From Planctomycetota bacterium (GTDB taxonomy: Bacteria; Planctomycetota; MHYJ01; JACPRB01): a stretch of 26,540 nt of DNA. Location: contig JACQFK010000403.1 of the NCBI GenBank assembly GCA_016200125.1, positions 1-26,540 on the forward strand, given 5' to 3'. The position numbers and the translations under genes are program-made. Positions 9,868 to 18,028 of this stretch are shown here, one piece after another; position 1 is the first letter of the stretch; each line of letters opens with the position of its first letter. Under the pieces are notes generated by a model. That model was not told where the DNA came from and did no database searches. It saw nothing but the letters and a program-made list of their open reading frames with translations.

Positions 9868-11498
9868 TTCCGCTGGAGGTCGTCGTAGTAGCGGCGGACG
9901 TGCTCGCGGTAGGCGGGCGGGATCTGCTCGCGCTCGATGGCGTCCTCCGCGGCCCGCTGGAACTGAGGCAGCACCTGCTCGAGGGGAACCTGGGAGGGCT
10001 GCCCCTCGCCCTTGGGCTTGTTCCGGTCGGTGTAGATGAGCTCCTTCTCCACGAGGTTCTTGCCGGGGTTGGGATGGCGGAGCTCGTCGGGAACCAGGTT
10101 GACTTTCGGGCGCTGGGTCGGATCGCCGAAGGTCTTCCCGACCGCGCCGCCCGCGCCGGAGGGGTTGCGCTCCCTGCTCTTGGTCTCCTGGTTCTTCCTG
10201 TTCTGGCTCCCGCCGCCCCCGTCGCCCGGGCTCTTCACGAGGATGTAGCGGACCTTCTCCTCCTCGTCCTCGCCCTGCGGCCCCTTGACGCGGAGCCGCA
10301 CCGTATAGTGGCCCGGGGTCTTGTAGACGTGGGTGGGGTTGCGGTCGTGGCTGACGCGGTCCGCGCCCGCGCGCAGGTCGCCGAAGTCCCAGGACCACTC
10401 CGACAGCAGGCCGCTGGACAGGTCCTCGAAGTAGACCTCGAGCGGCGCCTCCCCTTCGCGCGGCATGGCGCGGAAGTCGACCAGCGGCTCGTCCGGATGG
10501 GCGACCTTCACGTACTTGCCGCGGATCCGCTCGTCCTTGCCGAGGTCGTTCTCGACCGTCAGCCGGACCGTGTAGAGTCCGGGCTCCGTGTACGCGTGGA
10601 CCGGCGACTCCTCCACGGACCGCTTCCCGTCGCCGAAGTCCCAGGTGAAGCGCTTCCCGTTCTTCGAGAGATTCTCGAACGCCACTTCCAGCGCGCCGCG
10701 GCCCTTGAGCGGCTTGCCGCGGAAGTCGGCCGCCGCCCGGTCCGCCGGCAGCACCTCGATCGCGACGCTCTTCTCCGAGAACCCGCCCGGCCCCCGGAGG
10801 AGCAGCTTCGCAACGTAGTTCCCCGGCTGCTCGTAGACGTGGACGATCTTGTCTCCCAGCCCGGTCCGCCCGTCGCCGAAGTCCCAGCGGAACTCGTCGA
10901 TGGCGCCGATCGAGCCGTCCTGGAAGAACACCTCGAGCGGCGCGGGGCCGCGGACCGTCGACGCGTCGAGATCCGCGATCGGCGCCTCGTAGAGCTGGGG
11001 CGGGTAGGCCCAGAGCAGGCCCCCGATCGCCAGCGAGAGCGCGATCCCCCAGCGGTAGCCCAGGGGAGCCCGGGGCAGCACCCGCGCGGGCTCCGTGTCG
11101 CGCGCCACGCGGACCGCGTCGCGGAAGAGCGCCGGGACGAAGGGCCCGCCGTCGCCCGCCGCGGCATACTCCAGCGCGGACAGGAAGCGCTCCTCCCCGC
11201 CGGAGGCGCGGTCGAGCTGCCAGGCGATGCGCGCGGGGGGCGTGGGCCGGAGCAGGAGCGACGCGGCCGCGAAGGCGGCCGAGAGCGCGAGGGGGAGGAG
11301 CAGGGTCGCCGCCACCATGCCGCGCTGGGACAGGTGGGGCGCGGCGAATCCGAGCTCGAACGCGAGGCGGTCGACGAGCAGCATCGCGGCGCCCGTGAGG
11401 GTCATCACGAAGGCCGACTCGAGAAAGAGGTCCAGCCCGCGCACCCAGAGGTGGCGGCGGCGGAAGCGCCCGAATTCCCGGAGGATTTCCTCGCTCAC
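9864..11498 (-). CDS. membrane protein with three PKD domains
   Basis: A 544-residue protein of unknown function. Membrane segments lie at about residues 25-45, 61-82 and 150-166. The loop between the second and third (about 85-145) resembles the N-terminal part of large DUF4175-like membrane proteins. Three PKD domains follow at about 173-252, 256-333 and 338-423, each with a WDFGD core and a Y-x-x-PG-x-Y turn. Next is a Gly/Ser/Asn-rich linker and a basic helical tail ending QIPPAYREHVRRYYDDLQRK. PKD domains are usually extracellular binding or spacer modules, so the protein probably projects from the membrane. I chose the GTG at 11498 because a TACAAT box lies seven bases before it; an ATG at 11552 would add 18 residues. 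It opens the nifS-cutA operon. Confidence 0.82.
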   Translation of the reverse strand: MSEEILREFGRFRRRHLWVRGLDLFLESAFVMTLTGAAMLLVDRLAFELGFAAPHLSQRGMVAATLLLPLALSAAFAAASLLLRPTPPARIAWQLDRASGGEERFLSALEYAAAGDGGPFVPALFRDAVRVARDTEPARVLPRAPLGYRWGIALSLAIGGLLWAYPPQLYEAPIADLDASTVRGPAPLEVFFQDGSIGAIDEFRWDFGDGRTGLGDKIVHVYEQPGNYVAKLLLRGPGGFSEKSVAIEVLPADRAAADFRGKPLKGRGALEVAFENLSKNGKRFTWDFGDGKRSVEESPVHAYTEPGLYTVRLTVENDLGKDERIRGKYVKVAHPDEPLVDFRAMPREGEAPLEVYFEDLSSGLLSEWSWDFGDLRAGADRVSHDRNPTHVYKTPGHYTVRLRVKGPQGEDEEEKVRYILVKSPGDGGGGSQNRKNQETKSRERNPSGAGGAVGKTFGDPTQRPKVNLVPDELRHPNPGKNLVEKELIYTDRNKPKGEGQPSQVPLEQVLPQFQRAAEDAIEREQIPPAYREHVRRYYDDLQRK

Positions 11499-11505
11499 CC
11501 GGAGG

Positions 11506-11511
11506 ATTGTA
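11506..11511 (-). promoter_or_regulatory. TACAAT -10 box before the PKD gene
   Basis: TACAAT matches the -10 consensus at five of six positions and ends seven bases before the GTG at 11498, which fits a leaderless transcript. No Shine-Dalgarno site and no clear -35 box are seen. Confidence 0.45.
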
Positions 11512-11550
11512 TCAGTCCGCGGGGAGAGAAGGTAGAGTGGACCTCCGACC

Positions 11551-12438
11551 ATGAACCCCGTCCGATTCGAGCGCCGCGGGGGCGGCCAGGCCAAGGGATG
11601 CATCGTCTACATCGTCGCCGTCCCCGCCCTCACGTTCATGATCTGGATCGTCGTGGGAGGCTCGCTGAACTGGCTCTTCACCCACGTGCTCCGCACGACC
11701 CAGCAGACCGCGAGCGCCATCATGTTCGCGTTCCTGCCCATCATCTTCCTCGCCGTGCTCCGGGGAACCTGGCAGGACTTCCGGGGAGGGAAAGCCGCCG
11801 TCAGCGTCTCCGCCGACCGCATCGACGTCGAGATCGCGCAGGGGCGCCGGACCTTTCCCTTCGCCTCGCTCGGCTCGATCCTGCTCAAGCCCTACTACGA
11901 CGATCTCGCCGTGTTCCTCTGTCCCGTCAAGGGAAGGCCCTTCAAGCTGCCGCCCGACATCGCCTCCTTCGACGCCGTCCGCGACGCGTTCGAAGCCACC
12001 CTGATCCCCCATCTGACGGCCCGCCTGGGAGAGCGCCTGGAGGCCGGCGAAGCCCTGCGGCTGGAGGAGAGCCGCCTGCTCGCGCTCCTCCGGATCCCCT
12101 GGGGCCTCCTCAGCATCCTCGCGGGGATCCCCATCGTCGCGACGATCTTCCACGCCCACCTGGGCCTGGACCTGCTGAAGGCGGGACCGCGCTCGATCCG
12201 CCGGGGATGGCGCGGGCTGGGCGGCGGACTGGAGGTCCATTCCGGAGGCCTGGCCGCCTGCAGCGGCGTCGTCCGCACCCCGATCCCCTGGGAGAGCCTC
12301 TCGATCCGGAAGCTCGACGACGACGGCCTGGTGCTGGCGTCGAGAAAAGGGGGCGGGCTCTCGGTGTCGCCCTACGCGGCGAACGCCTGGCCCGCCGCCC
12401 GTTGGATCGCGGAGCGAATCTCCCGGCCCCCGGCTTGA
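11551..12438 (+). CDS. membrane protein of unknown function, PH-like
   Basis: A 295-residue protein I cannot name. Two membrane segments are near the N-terminus (about 17-43 and 55-71) and a third is at about 183-202. After the second, residues about 80-155 read like a bacterial PH-type domain (DRIDVEI, FPFASLGSILLKPYYDDLAVFLC, then a helix). After the third, residues about 222-290 look like a shorter second copy of such strands plus helix (GGLEVHSGG, IPWESLSIRKLDDDGLVLAS, then AARWIAERI). The two-copy reading is inference. It is divergent from the PKD gene, with start codons about 50 bases apart, and lies 58 bases before murJ, so it might belong to the same envelope unit. A TAGAGT at 11533-11538 is a possible -10 box. 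Confidence 0.7.
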   Translation: MNPVRFERRGGGQAKGCIVYIVAVPALTFMIWIVVGGSLNWLFTHVLRTTQQTASAIMFAFLPIIFLAVLRGTWQDFRGGKAAVSVSADRIDVEIAQGRRTFPFASLGSILLKPYYDDLAVFLCPVKGRPFKLPPDIASFDAVRDAFEATLIPHLTARLGERLEAGEALRLEESRLLALLRIPWGLLSILAGIPIVATIFHAHLGLDLLKAGPRSIRRGWRGLGGGLEVHSGGLAACSGVVRTPIPWESLSIRKLDDDGLVLASRKGGGLSVSPYAANAWPAARWIAERISRPPA

Positions 12439-12496
12439 CTTCCGGGTCGGATCGATCCACACTCCTTATGCCCTCCCGGGACGGCATTGGAGAGAG

Positions 12497-14050
12497 ATGG
12501 GGAAATCGTCGTTCATCCGCTCGGCCGGCATCGTCAGCGCCTGCACCCTCCTCTCGCGGATCCTCGGCTTCGTGCGCGACATGCTCTGCGCGCGTTACTT
12601 CGGAGCCACGGCGACCTGGGACGCCTTCTCCGTCGCCTTCCGGACGCCCAACCTCTTCCGCCGCCTCTTCGGCGAGGGCGCGCTGACGGCCGCGTTCCTG
12701 CCGGCCTTCGTCGAGCGAGTCGACGGCGGCAAGCCCGACGAGGCGCGCGCGCTGCTGAACCGCCTCGTGACGGCGCTCGCGCTTTTCCTCGCCCTGATGG
12801 CGGCGTCCGGAATCGCGATCACGTACGTCCTGCCGCAGGACGACAAGACCCGTCTCATGGCGCCGCTCCTGCGGATCATGCTGCCTTACCTGCCCCTCAT
12901 CTGCGTGGCGGCGATCCTGAGCGCGGCGCTCAACGGCCTGCGCGGCTACTTCGCCCCCGCTTTCGCCCCGGTCCTCGTCAACGTCGTCCTCATCGCCGCG
13001 CTGCTCCCCTGGTGGCGGGACATCCGGACTCAGGCCTGGGCGGTGGCCGTCGGCGGACTCGTCACGCTGCTCTTCCTCGTCCCGCCCCTCTTCGCGCGCT
13101 CCATGGCGCTCCGCCCCCGGCTCGATCTCGGGGACCCGGCGTTCCGCGACGTGGTCCGCAAGTCCCTGCCGGTCATCTTCGGTCTCGCGCCCGTCCAGCT
13201 CAACGAGCTCGTGGGCAGCCTGATCGCGCAGTACTGCATCCAGGGCGACGGCGCGGTCTCGGTGCTCTACTACGGCAACCAGCTGACCCAGCTGCCGCTG
13301 GCGCTGATCGGCACCGCCGTGGCGACCGTCGTGTTCCCCCTTTTCTCCTCGCCCAAGGAGGACTTCAAGGAGGTCTTCCGGAAGTCCCTGCGCTTCGTCC
13401 TCTTCCTCTCCGTGCCCGCGACGATCGGGCTCATGGTGCTCGCGCGGCCGATCGTCTCGCTGCTCTTCCAGCACGGCGACAAGTTCGGGCCCCTGCAGAC
13501 CGACCGGACCGCCTGGGTCACGATGTTCTACTCGGCGGGGCTCTGGTGCTACTGCGCGAACCAGATCCAGGTCCGCGCCTTCTACGCGAAGAAGGACACG
13601 CTCACGCCCGTCAAGGTCAGCGCGGCGATGGTCGCGCTCAACCTGGGGCTCACGCTCGCGCTCGTCCGGAGCCTGGGCGAGCGGGGCATCTCGATCGCCA
13701 ACTCGGCGACGGGCTTCGCCTCCTTCCTCGCGCTCAACGCGCTGCTCCGCCGGAAGCACGGCGACCTCGATCTCAAGCCGGTCTATGCTGGCTTCCTCAA
13801 GAGCCTGGCGGCCGCCGTGCTGATGGGCGGCGCCGCCTGGGGCGTCTACCAATTGATGGGCGGCGGCCTCGGCGATACAATCGCCCACAAGCTCGCCCTC
13901 GCATTCGTGCCGATCGCCGCCGGCCTGGCCGTCTACCTGATCCTGGCGCGGCTCCTGGGAATGGACGAGGCGCGGCTGCTCTTCCGGAGAGGCCATGACG
14001 CTCGCGGACTTCCAGGACCTGATCAAAAGGACCTACCACCGCCGGGATAA
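12497..14050 (+). CDS. murJ: lipid II flippase MurJ
   Basis: A 517-residue inner-membrane protein of the MOP superfamily that moves lipid II across the membrane for peptidoglycan synthesis. The N-terminus is characteristic: LLSRILGFVRDMLCARYFG (19-36), Asp42, and PNLFRRLFGEGALTAAFLPAF (51-71). Further family segments include the LYYGNQLTQLPLALIGTAVATVVFP stretch and AFYAKKDTLTPVKVS later on. Length and about 14 hydrophobic segments fit the family. The ATG at 12497 follows GGAGAGAG directly, a ribosome binding site that is close but usable. The 3' end overlaps the MazG-like gene by 56 bases, so the last residues are Gly/Pro-rich and probably not essential. A TTGACT at 12435-12440 may be part of its promoter. 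Its presence implies a peptidoglycan wall. Confidence 0.95.
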   Translation: MGKSSFIRSAGIVSACTLLSRILGFVRDMLCARYFGATATWDAFSVAFRTPNLFRRLFGEGALTAAFLPAFVERVDGGKPDEARALLNRLVTALALFLALMAASGIAITYVLPQDDKTRLMAPLLRIMLPYLPLICVAAILSAALNGLRGYFAPAFAPVLVNVVLIAALLPWWRDIRTQAWAVAVGGLVTLLFLVPPLFARSMALRPRLDLGDPAFRDVVRKSLPVIFGLAPVQLNELVGSLIAQYCIQGDGAVSVLYYGNQLTQLPLALIGTAVATVVFPLFSSPKEDFKEVFRKSLRFVLFLSVPATIGLMVLARPIVSLLFQHGDKFGPLQTDRTAWVTMFYSAGLWCYCANQIQVRAFYAKKDTLTPVKVSAAMVALNLGLTLALVRSLGERGISIANSATGFASFLALNALLRRKHGDLDLKPVYAGFLKSLAAAVLMGGAAWGVYQLMGGGLGDTIAHKLALAFVPIAAGLAVYLILARLLGMDEARLLFRRGHDARGLPGPDQKDLPPPG

Positions 14051-14279
14051 GAAGCGGGGCATCGACAAGAACTTCCTCTGGCTCACCGAGGAGGTCGGCG
14101 AGCTCGCCGAGGGCGTCCGCAAGCGGGACAAAAAGGAGATCTTCGAGGAGGCGGCCGACGTCCTCGCCTGGCTCTCGACGATCTGCTCGCTCTCAGGCGT
14201 CGACCTCGAGAAGGCGGCGCTCGCGAAGTACGGGAAGGGTTGCCCGCGCTGCGCGGCGATCCCCTGCGCATGCCCCTAG
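13995..14279 (+). CDS. small MazG-like nucleotide pyrophosphohydrolase with Cys tail
   Basis: A 94-residue all-alpha NTP pyrophosphohydrolase of the MazG type, expected to split a (d)NTP to the monophosphate and pyrophosphate. The metal-binding pattern is visible: EEVGE at residues 32-36 and EEAAD at 51-55. The C-terminus has CPRC...CAC (Cys83, 86, 91, 93), a likely zinc knuckle found in a subset of small MazG-like enzymes. The ATG at 13995 has a good GGAGAGG site before it and lies inside the end of murJ. The gene overlaps the following membrane-anchored protein by ten bases, and dUTPase lies further downstream, so this looks like a nucleotide-pool cleaning group. Substrate preference cannot be read from sequence. 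Confidence 0.87.
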   Translation: MTLADFQDLIKRTYHRRDKKRGIDKNFLWLTEEVGELAEGVRKRDKKEIFEEAADVLAWLSTICSLSGVDLEKAALAKYGKGCPRCAAIPCACP

Positions 14280-15352
14280 CCGTCCCCGTCCTCCTGACCG
14301 TGGTCGTCGCCCCGCTCCTGGTCTTCGCGGCCGTCTGGCTCCGCGCGCGGTCCAAGGAGAGGCGCCGCGACGCCTATCTCGACGCCGCCCGCGAGGATCT
14401 CCGGGCCGCGGGGGCCGAGCCGCTCGGCGAGGGCTTCTTCCGCTGGAACGGCCGGGCCGGGAAGGTCGAAGCGTCTACCAATCCGCTCTTCGGCCGCGGC
14501 TACTCGGTGCGCGTGGCCGCCTGGTCCGACACGCTCCACGAATTCGAGCTCAAGCGCGGGAAGAAGGTGGCCCCGGAGTTCGAGCGCTTCAAGCCGCTCC
14601 TGGAGAAGTGGGACTCGGCGGGGAAGATGTTCACCGAGTGCTACGCGGCGGGGGTGACGGAGGACCCGCGCGTTTCCGGGACCTTCAAAACGCTGCTCGA
14701 CCTGTCGACGATTCCCCTGGCGAAGACCTACAAGGGCGGGACCTTCACCTACCGCGAAGGCTTCGAGGCGAAGGTGCCGCAGTGGCACTGGCGCCACGAC
14801 GTGCGCCCGCGGCTGCCCAGGGACGTGAAGCGGTTCTGCTTCAGCTACTGGAGCGAGGGGCCCCTGCTCAACCCGGTGATCATGCGCGTGCTCTGGGAGC
14901 TCTCGGGAAGCGCGCACCGCTACTTCATCACCGACACGGAGGACCTGCGCTTCCTCGACTACGGCTTCAGCCGGCGCGACATCGCCTGCTGGGGGGCCCT
15001 CGTCGAGCTGATGAAGCCCGACATGCCGGTCGCGGCCGACCTCCTCACGGACGGCGAATTCTTCGGCGGCCTGCTCGTCGCGAAGGATCTTCCGCCCGGC
15101 TTCGAGTCCGAGGGGATGCCGCGGATCGAGTTCCACGAAGCGGCCGTCAAGGCGCTGCGGAAATGCGACTTCTACGCGCGCCGGCTCTATGATGACGAGT
15201 TCTCCTGGTTCAGCGGGGAGTACGAGATCGTGAGCGCCTATCCGATGGACGTGCGGGGCGCGCTGTCGAAGGTCGCGGGCGAGATCGGCGCGCAGGTGAT
15301 GGACATCGACCGCCGCTTCCACAAGCGGCTCGTCGTGCCGCTCAACTACTGA
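14270..15352 (+). CDS. membrane-anchored protein of unknown function
   Basis: A 360-residue protein I do not recognise. Residues about 2-23 form one hydrophobic anchor followed by a strongly basic stretch ([10 protein letters not shown]), which suggests the anchor keeps the large C-terminal part in the cytoplasm. The soluble part starts with a strand/helix region containing [14 protein letters not shown] and GYSVRVAAW. It later has YRYF-like aromatic stretches ([22 protein letters not shown]) and a C-terminal region rich in Asp, Tyr and Phe ([21 protein letters not shown]). I see no catalytic motif I can name. The ATG at 14270 overlaps the MazG-like gene by ten bases, and dut starts eight bases after its stop. 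Alternative starts upstream would run deeper into the previous gene. Confidence 0.75.
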   Translation: MPLAVPVLLTVVVAPLLVFAAVWLRARSKERRRDAYLDAAREDLRAAGAEPLGEGFFRWNGRAGKVEASTNPLFGRGYSVRVAAWSDTLHEFELKRGKKVAPEFERFKPLLEKWDSAGKMFTECYAAGVTEDPRVSGTFKTLLDLSTIPLAKTYKGGTFTYREGFEAKVPQWHWRHDVRPRLPRDVKRFCFSYWSEGPLLNPVIMRVLWELSGSAHRYFITDTEDLRFLDYGFSRRDIACWGALVELMKPDMPVAADLLTDGEFFGGLLVAKDLPPGFESEGMPRIEFHEAAVKALRKCDFYARRLYDDEFSWFSGEYEIVSAYPMDVRGALSKVAGEIGAQVMDIDRRFHKRLVVPLNY

Positions 15353-15360
15353 GGACGAGG

Positions 15361-15810
15361 ATGTCGACGCTCGAGGTGAAGATCCGCCGGCTCCCGGGCA
15401 ACGAGGATCTTCCCCTGCCCTCCTACCAGAGCCGGGACGCCGTGGGCCTGGATCTCCACGCGGCGGTGACCGCGGACGTGGAAGTCTCGGCGGGCGCGAC
15501 GGCCGCGATCCCCTGCGGCTTCGCGATGGCGCTGCCCCCGGGCTTCGAGGCCCAGGTGCGGCCGCGGTCGGGGCTCGCCGCCAAGAACGCCATCTCCCTC
15601 GTCAACACGCCGGGGACGATCGATCCGGACTACCGCGGCGAGGTGAAGGTCCTGCTGATCAACCACGGGAAGGAGCCCTTCACGGTCACGCGCGGGATGC
15701 GGATCGCCCAGATGGTCGTGATGCCCGTGCCCCGCGTCGCCTGGTCCGAGGTGTCCGAGCTTCCGCCCACCGCGCGCGGCGAGGGCGGCTTCGGCCACAC
15801 GGGAAGATGA
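15361..15810 (+). CDS. dut: dUTP diphosphatase
   Basis: A 149-residue trimeric dUTPase that turns dUTP into dUMP and pyrophosphate, keeping uracil out of DNA and feeding dTMP synthesis. All five family motifs are present: motif 1 VGLDLHAA (28-35), motif 2 [10 protein letters not shown] (67-76), motif 3 [17 protein letters not shown] (85-101) with the catalytic Asp88 and uracil-stacking Tyr91, motif 4 RGMRIAQMV (111-119) and the flexible motif 5 [12 protein letters not shown] (138-149). Motif 5 has His where Ser is commonest. The ATG follows GAGGACGAGG, a good ribosome binding site. The stop overlaps the next gene as ATGA. It sits with the MazG-like gene in one transcription unit. Confidence 0.96.
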   Translation: MSTLEVKIRRLPGNEDLPLPSYQSRDAVGLDLHAAVTADVEVSAGATAAIPCGFAMALPPGFEAQVRPRSGLAAKNAISLVNTPGTIDPDYRGEVKVLLINHGKEPFTVTRGMRIAQMVVMPVPRVAWSEVSELPPTARGEGGFGHTGR

Positions 15811-16226
15811 TGGGACAGGATCTCTTCAAAGGATCCGCGCGGACGAAGCTCGACCGGATGGCGGCGGCGATGCGGGTGCTCCACAAGGCGCTCATCGACT
15901 CGACCCAGCGCGACTACGAGCGGGTGAACGGCCGGGTGGCCAACCCCTACGCCCTCTTCACGCTGGTCGCCAACGATCCGGCCTTCGCCTGGCTGCAGCC
16001 CATGACGCGGCTGATCGTGGAAATCGAGGACCTGGTGGGCCGCGTCCTGCCTCCCCCGGCGGCCCCGGACGTCGCCGGGATGCGGAAGAGGATCGACGGT
16101 CTGCTCGTCGCCGAAGGCGACCCCTTCTCGACGCGCTATCTTGCGCTGGTCCAGTCGAGCCCGGAAGTCGCCGCCGAGCACGGCCGCTTCCACGGGGTGC
16201 TCAACGACATCGCCGCGGGACGCTAG
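15807..16226 (+). CDS. conserved hypothetical protein, all-alpha
   Basis: A 139-residue protein without a name that I can support. It appears fully helical, with a long N-terminal helix pair ([21 protein letters not shown]) and the segment [23 protein letters not shown]. The latter resembles a small family of bacterial hypothetical proteins in which a short linker NP-x-x-L-x-x-L-x-x-D-P-x-F-x-W-L joins two helices; this is from memory of the pattern. The ATG at 15807 overlaps the dut stop (ATGA); a second ATG three bases later is equally possible. It converges on the FMN reductase gene: the two TAG stops share the same CTAG at 16223-16226. A cytoplasmic role is likely, as there is no signal or membrane segment. 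Confidence 0.75.
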   Translation: MMGQDLFKGSARTKLDRMAAAMRVLHKALIDSTQRDYERVNGRVANPYALFTLVANDPAFAWLQPMTRLIVEIEDLVGRVLPPPAAPDVAGMRKRIDGLLVAEGDPFSTRYLALVQSSPEVAAEHGRFHGVLNDIAAGR

Positions 16227-16795
16227 CCCTTCAGCTTCGCGATCGTCTCCGCGAGCGTCTTCCCCAGCTTCTGGACCGACGCGGCCTGCTTCGCGTCCTT
16301 GAGCGAGCCGTCGGAGTTGAACGCCTCGTTCGCCTTCGAGACGGAGACCTGGTCGGGCAGCACGATCACCTTGATGTTGCCCAGCATCATCCGCACCACG
16401 ACGAGGGCGCGGCTCCCCCCGAGCTGGCCCGGCGACGCGCTCATCAGGACGGCCGTCTTCCCGACGAAGGCCGACAGCGCCGATTCGCCCGGCTCGGAGC
16501 GGGACACCCAGTCGATCGCGTTCTTGAGGACGCCGGGGATCGAGCTGTTGTACTCGGGCGAGGAGATCATCAGGCCGTCGTGCCCGAGGAACAGCTTCTT
16601 CAGCCGCTTCGCCTGCTCGGGCAGGCCCGAGGCCGCCTCGAGGTCGCCGTCGAAGAGCGGCATCGGGAAGTCGCGCAGGTCGACGAGCGTCACCTCGGCG
16701 CCCGCCGCGCGAGCGCCTTCGACCGCGACCTTGATCAGCTTCTTGTTGAAGGATTCGCCGCGGGTGCTGCCCGCGAAGGCCAGGATCTTGACCAT
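16223..16795 (-). CDS. NAD(P)H-dependent FMN reductase family protein
   Basis: A 190-residue flavodoxin-fold protein of the NADPH-dependent FMN reductase family (the group with ChrR/YieF- and ArsH-like enzymes), which binds FMN and passes electrons from NAD(P)H to quinones, chromate or other acceptors. The phosphate-binding loop GSTRGESFN is at residues 9-17 and the isoalloxazine loop SPEYNSSIPGVLKNAIDW at 79-96. The start could be the ATG at 16801, which overlaps the previous stop as ATGA, or the ATG at 16795. I prefer 16795 because GGGGGA lies six bases upstream and MVKILAFAGSTR is the usual beginning. It is the last of six overlapping genes. The physiological acceptor is unknown. Confidence 0.9.
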   Translation of the reverse strand: MVKILAFAGSTRGESFNKKLIKVAVEGARAAGAEVTLVDLRDFPMPLFDGDLEAASGLPEQAKRLKKLFLGHDGLMISSPEYNSSIPGVLKNAIDWVSRSEPGESALSAFVGKTAVLMSASPGQLGGSRALVVVRMMLGNIKVIVLPDQVSVSKANEAFNSDGSLKDAKQAASVQKLGKTLAETIAKLKG

Positions 16796-16797
16796 AA

Positions 16798-17211
16798 TCA
16801 TTCCCCCAGGACCTTGACGAGTTCCTGCTTGAGCCGCTCCTTCGCCTCCTCGGACGGCAGCCGGGAGAACGCGATCGTCACCTGCGTCAATCCGGGTCCG
16901 TTCATCCCCAGGAAGTTGAGCCTCCACGGAGGAGGCGTCTCCGGCGGCCGGTACGACCGCCACAGCGGATACCGCTCTTCGTAGGCCACGATCGGCCACT
17001 CCGGATCCGGCGCCGCCGCGAGCAGGGAGAAGCGCTGATCGAGGAGCAGCCGCGCCCGGACGAGCCACTCGGTCGCCTTCTCCGTCCACTCCCGGTGGAA
17101 GCGCTGCTCGTGTCCCGGATCGTCGGGATTGGTGGCGAAGTTCAGGCAGGGCGTCTCGCTCGAGAGATGGAAGTAGACCGACGTCTGCTCCACGCGCGAC
17201 GACCCGCTCAT
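16798..17211 (-). CDS. hypothetical protein in the moaDE-yjbQ operon
   Basis: A 137-residue protein I do not recognise. It has no signal peptide or membrane segment. Notable features are an early strand (SVYFHLSS), a helical centre with several Trp ([20 protein letters not shown]), an aromatic and Pro-rich patch ([31 protein letters not shown]), and a charged last helix ([18 protein letters not shown]). The frame is supported by tight packing: its ATG overlaps the YjbQ stop as ATGA, and its stop overlaps the first possible start of the FMN reductase gene. The C-terminal helix pattern resembles a small alpha/beta protein, but I will not assign a function. Confidence 0.7.
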   Translation of the reverse strand: MSGSSRVEQTSVYFHLSSETPCLNFATNPDDPGHEQRFHREWTEKATEWLVRARLLLDQRFSLLAAAPDPEWPIVAYEERYPLWRSYRPPETPPPWRLNFLGMNGPGLTQVTIAFSRLPSEEAKERLKQELVKVLGE

Positions 17212-17627
17212 TCCCCGATGACCTTGACGAGCACCCGCTTGCGGCGCTTCCCGTCGAACTCGCCGTAGAAGATCTGTTCCCAGGGGCCGAAGTCGAGCTT
17301 GCCGGCCGTGACCGCCACCACCACCTCGCGGCCGAAGAGCTGGCGCTTCAGGTGGGCGTCGGCATTGTCCTCCCCGGTGTCGTTGTGGCGCCACTGCGAG
17401 GTCGGCTCGTAGGGCGCCAGCCGGTCGAGGAAGCGCTTGAAGTCGTTGTGGAGCCCGCGCTCGTCGTCGTTGATGAAGACGCTCGCGGTGATGTGCATCG
17501 CGTTGACGAGGACCATCCCCTCCTTCACGCCGCTCCTGCGGACCAGGTCCTCGACGGTCGGCGTGATGTTGATGAACTCCACGCGCTCCTTCGTCTCGAA
17601 CCAGAGATGCTCGGTGAGTGATTTCAT
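17208..17627 (-). CDS. yjbQ: YjbQ family protein (UPF0047, secondary thiamine-phosphate synthase)
   Basis: A 139-residue cytoplasmic protein of the YjbQ/UPF0047 family, annotated as secondary thiamine-phosphate synthase because the E. coli member shows weak activity of that kind; its main role is unsettled. Family hallmarks are all present: [16 protein letters not shown] (41-56) with the conserved His45, the [21 protein letters not shown] segment (79-99), and [13 protein letters not shown] (114-126). The ATG at 17627 overlaps the moaE stop (ATGA) and the stop overlaps the next ATG. Sitting directly behind moaE is interesting because thiamine and molybdopterin synthesis share a ubiquitin-like sulfur-carrier logic, but no direct link is shown. 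Confidence 0.93.
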   Translation of the reverse strand: MKSLTEHLWFETKERVEFINITPTVEDLVRRSGVKEGMVLVNAMHITASVFINDDERGLHNDFKRFLDRLAPYEPTSQWRHNDTGEDNADAHLKRQLFGREVVVAVTAGKLDFGPWEQIFYGEFDGKRRKRVLVKVIGE

Positions 17628-18028
17628 CCGCTGATCCAGGCCTTGCCCGTCTCGTAGAATTCTTCCTTCCAGATCGGCGCCATCTTCTTGAGGGTCTCGA
17701 TCGCGTAGCGGCAGGCCTCGAAGGCCTCGGCCCGGTGAGGCGACGAGACCGCGATCACGACGCTCGCGTCCCCGATCGCGAGCGACCCCGTCCGGTGGGC
17801 GATGTGCATCGCGCCCGTCTTCCAGCGCTTCTCGGCCTCGGCGGCGATGGCGGCGAACTCCTTCTCCGCCATCTCCTTGAAGGCGCTGTAGGAGATGGCC
17901 GTCACCTTCTTCCCCTCGTGATGGTCGCGCACCGTGCCCACGAAGAGCGCCACCGCGCCGCAGCCGTCGCGCCGCACCGCCGCGTAGGCTTCGTCGATCG
18001 AGAGGGGCTCGGTCGTGACCTTGAACAT
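17624..18028 (-). CDS. moaE: molybdopterin synthase catalytic subunit MoaE
   Basis: A 134-residue large subunit of molybdopterin synthase. With thiocarboxylated MoaD it inserts two sulfurs into precursor Z to make the dithiolene of molybdopterin. Typical motifs are [14 protein letters not shown] (29-42), [17 protein letters not shown] (78-94), the [19 protein letters not shown] stretch (96-114) and KMAPIWKEE (115-123), which carries the catalytic lysines. The start ATG and the stop of moaD share one base (TGATG), giving the expected coupled production of the two partners. Neither moaA, moaC nor moeB is in the window, so the rest of the pathway must lie elsewhere. Confidence 0.96.
   Translation of the reverse strand: MFKVTTEPLSIDEAYAAVRRDGCGAVALFVGTVRDHHEGKKVTAISYSAFKEMAEKEFAAIAAEAEKRWKTGAMHIAHRTGSLAIGDASVVIAVSSPHRAEAFEACRYAIETLKKMAPIWKEEFYETGKAWISG

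Noticed and set aside
12435..12463. TTGACT followed by CACACT as a murJ promoter
   Set aside because: The -10 half is poor, so I did not list it as a feature.
9900..12686. A 928-codon open frame on the plus strand opposite the PKD gene
   Set aside because: It is Arg/Pro/Gly/Glu-rich with no motif and runs across several real genes; such frames are common in GC-rich DNA opposite coding strands.
12110..14026. A 638-codon open frame on the minus strand opposite murJ
   Set aside because: It is low-complexity, rich in Arg, Glu and Asp, and lies opposite a clear MurJ.
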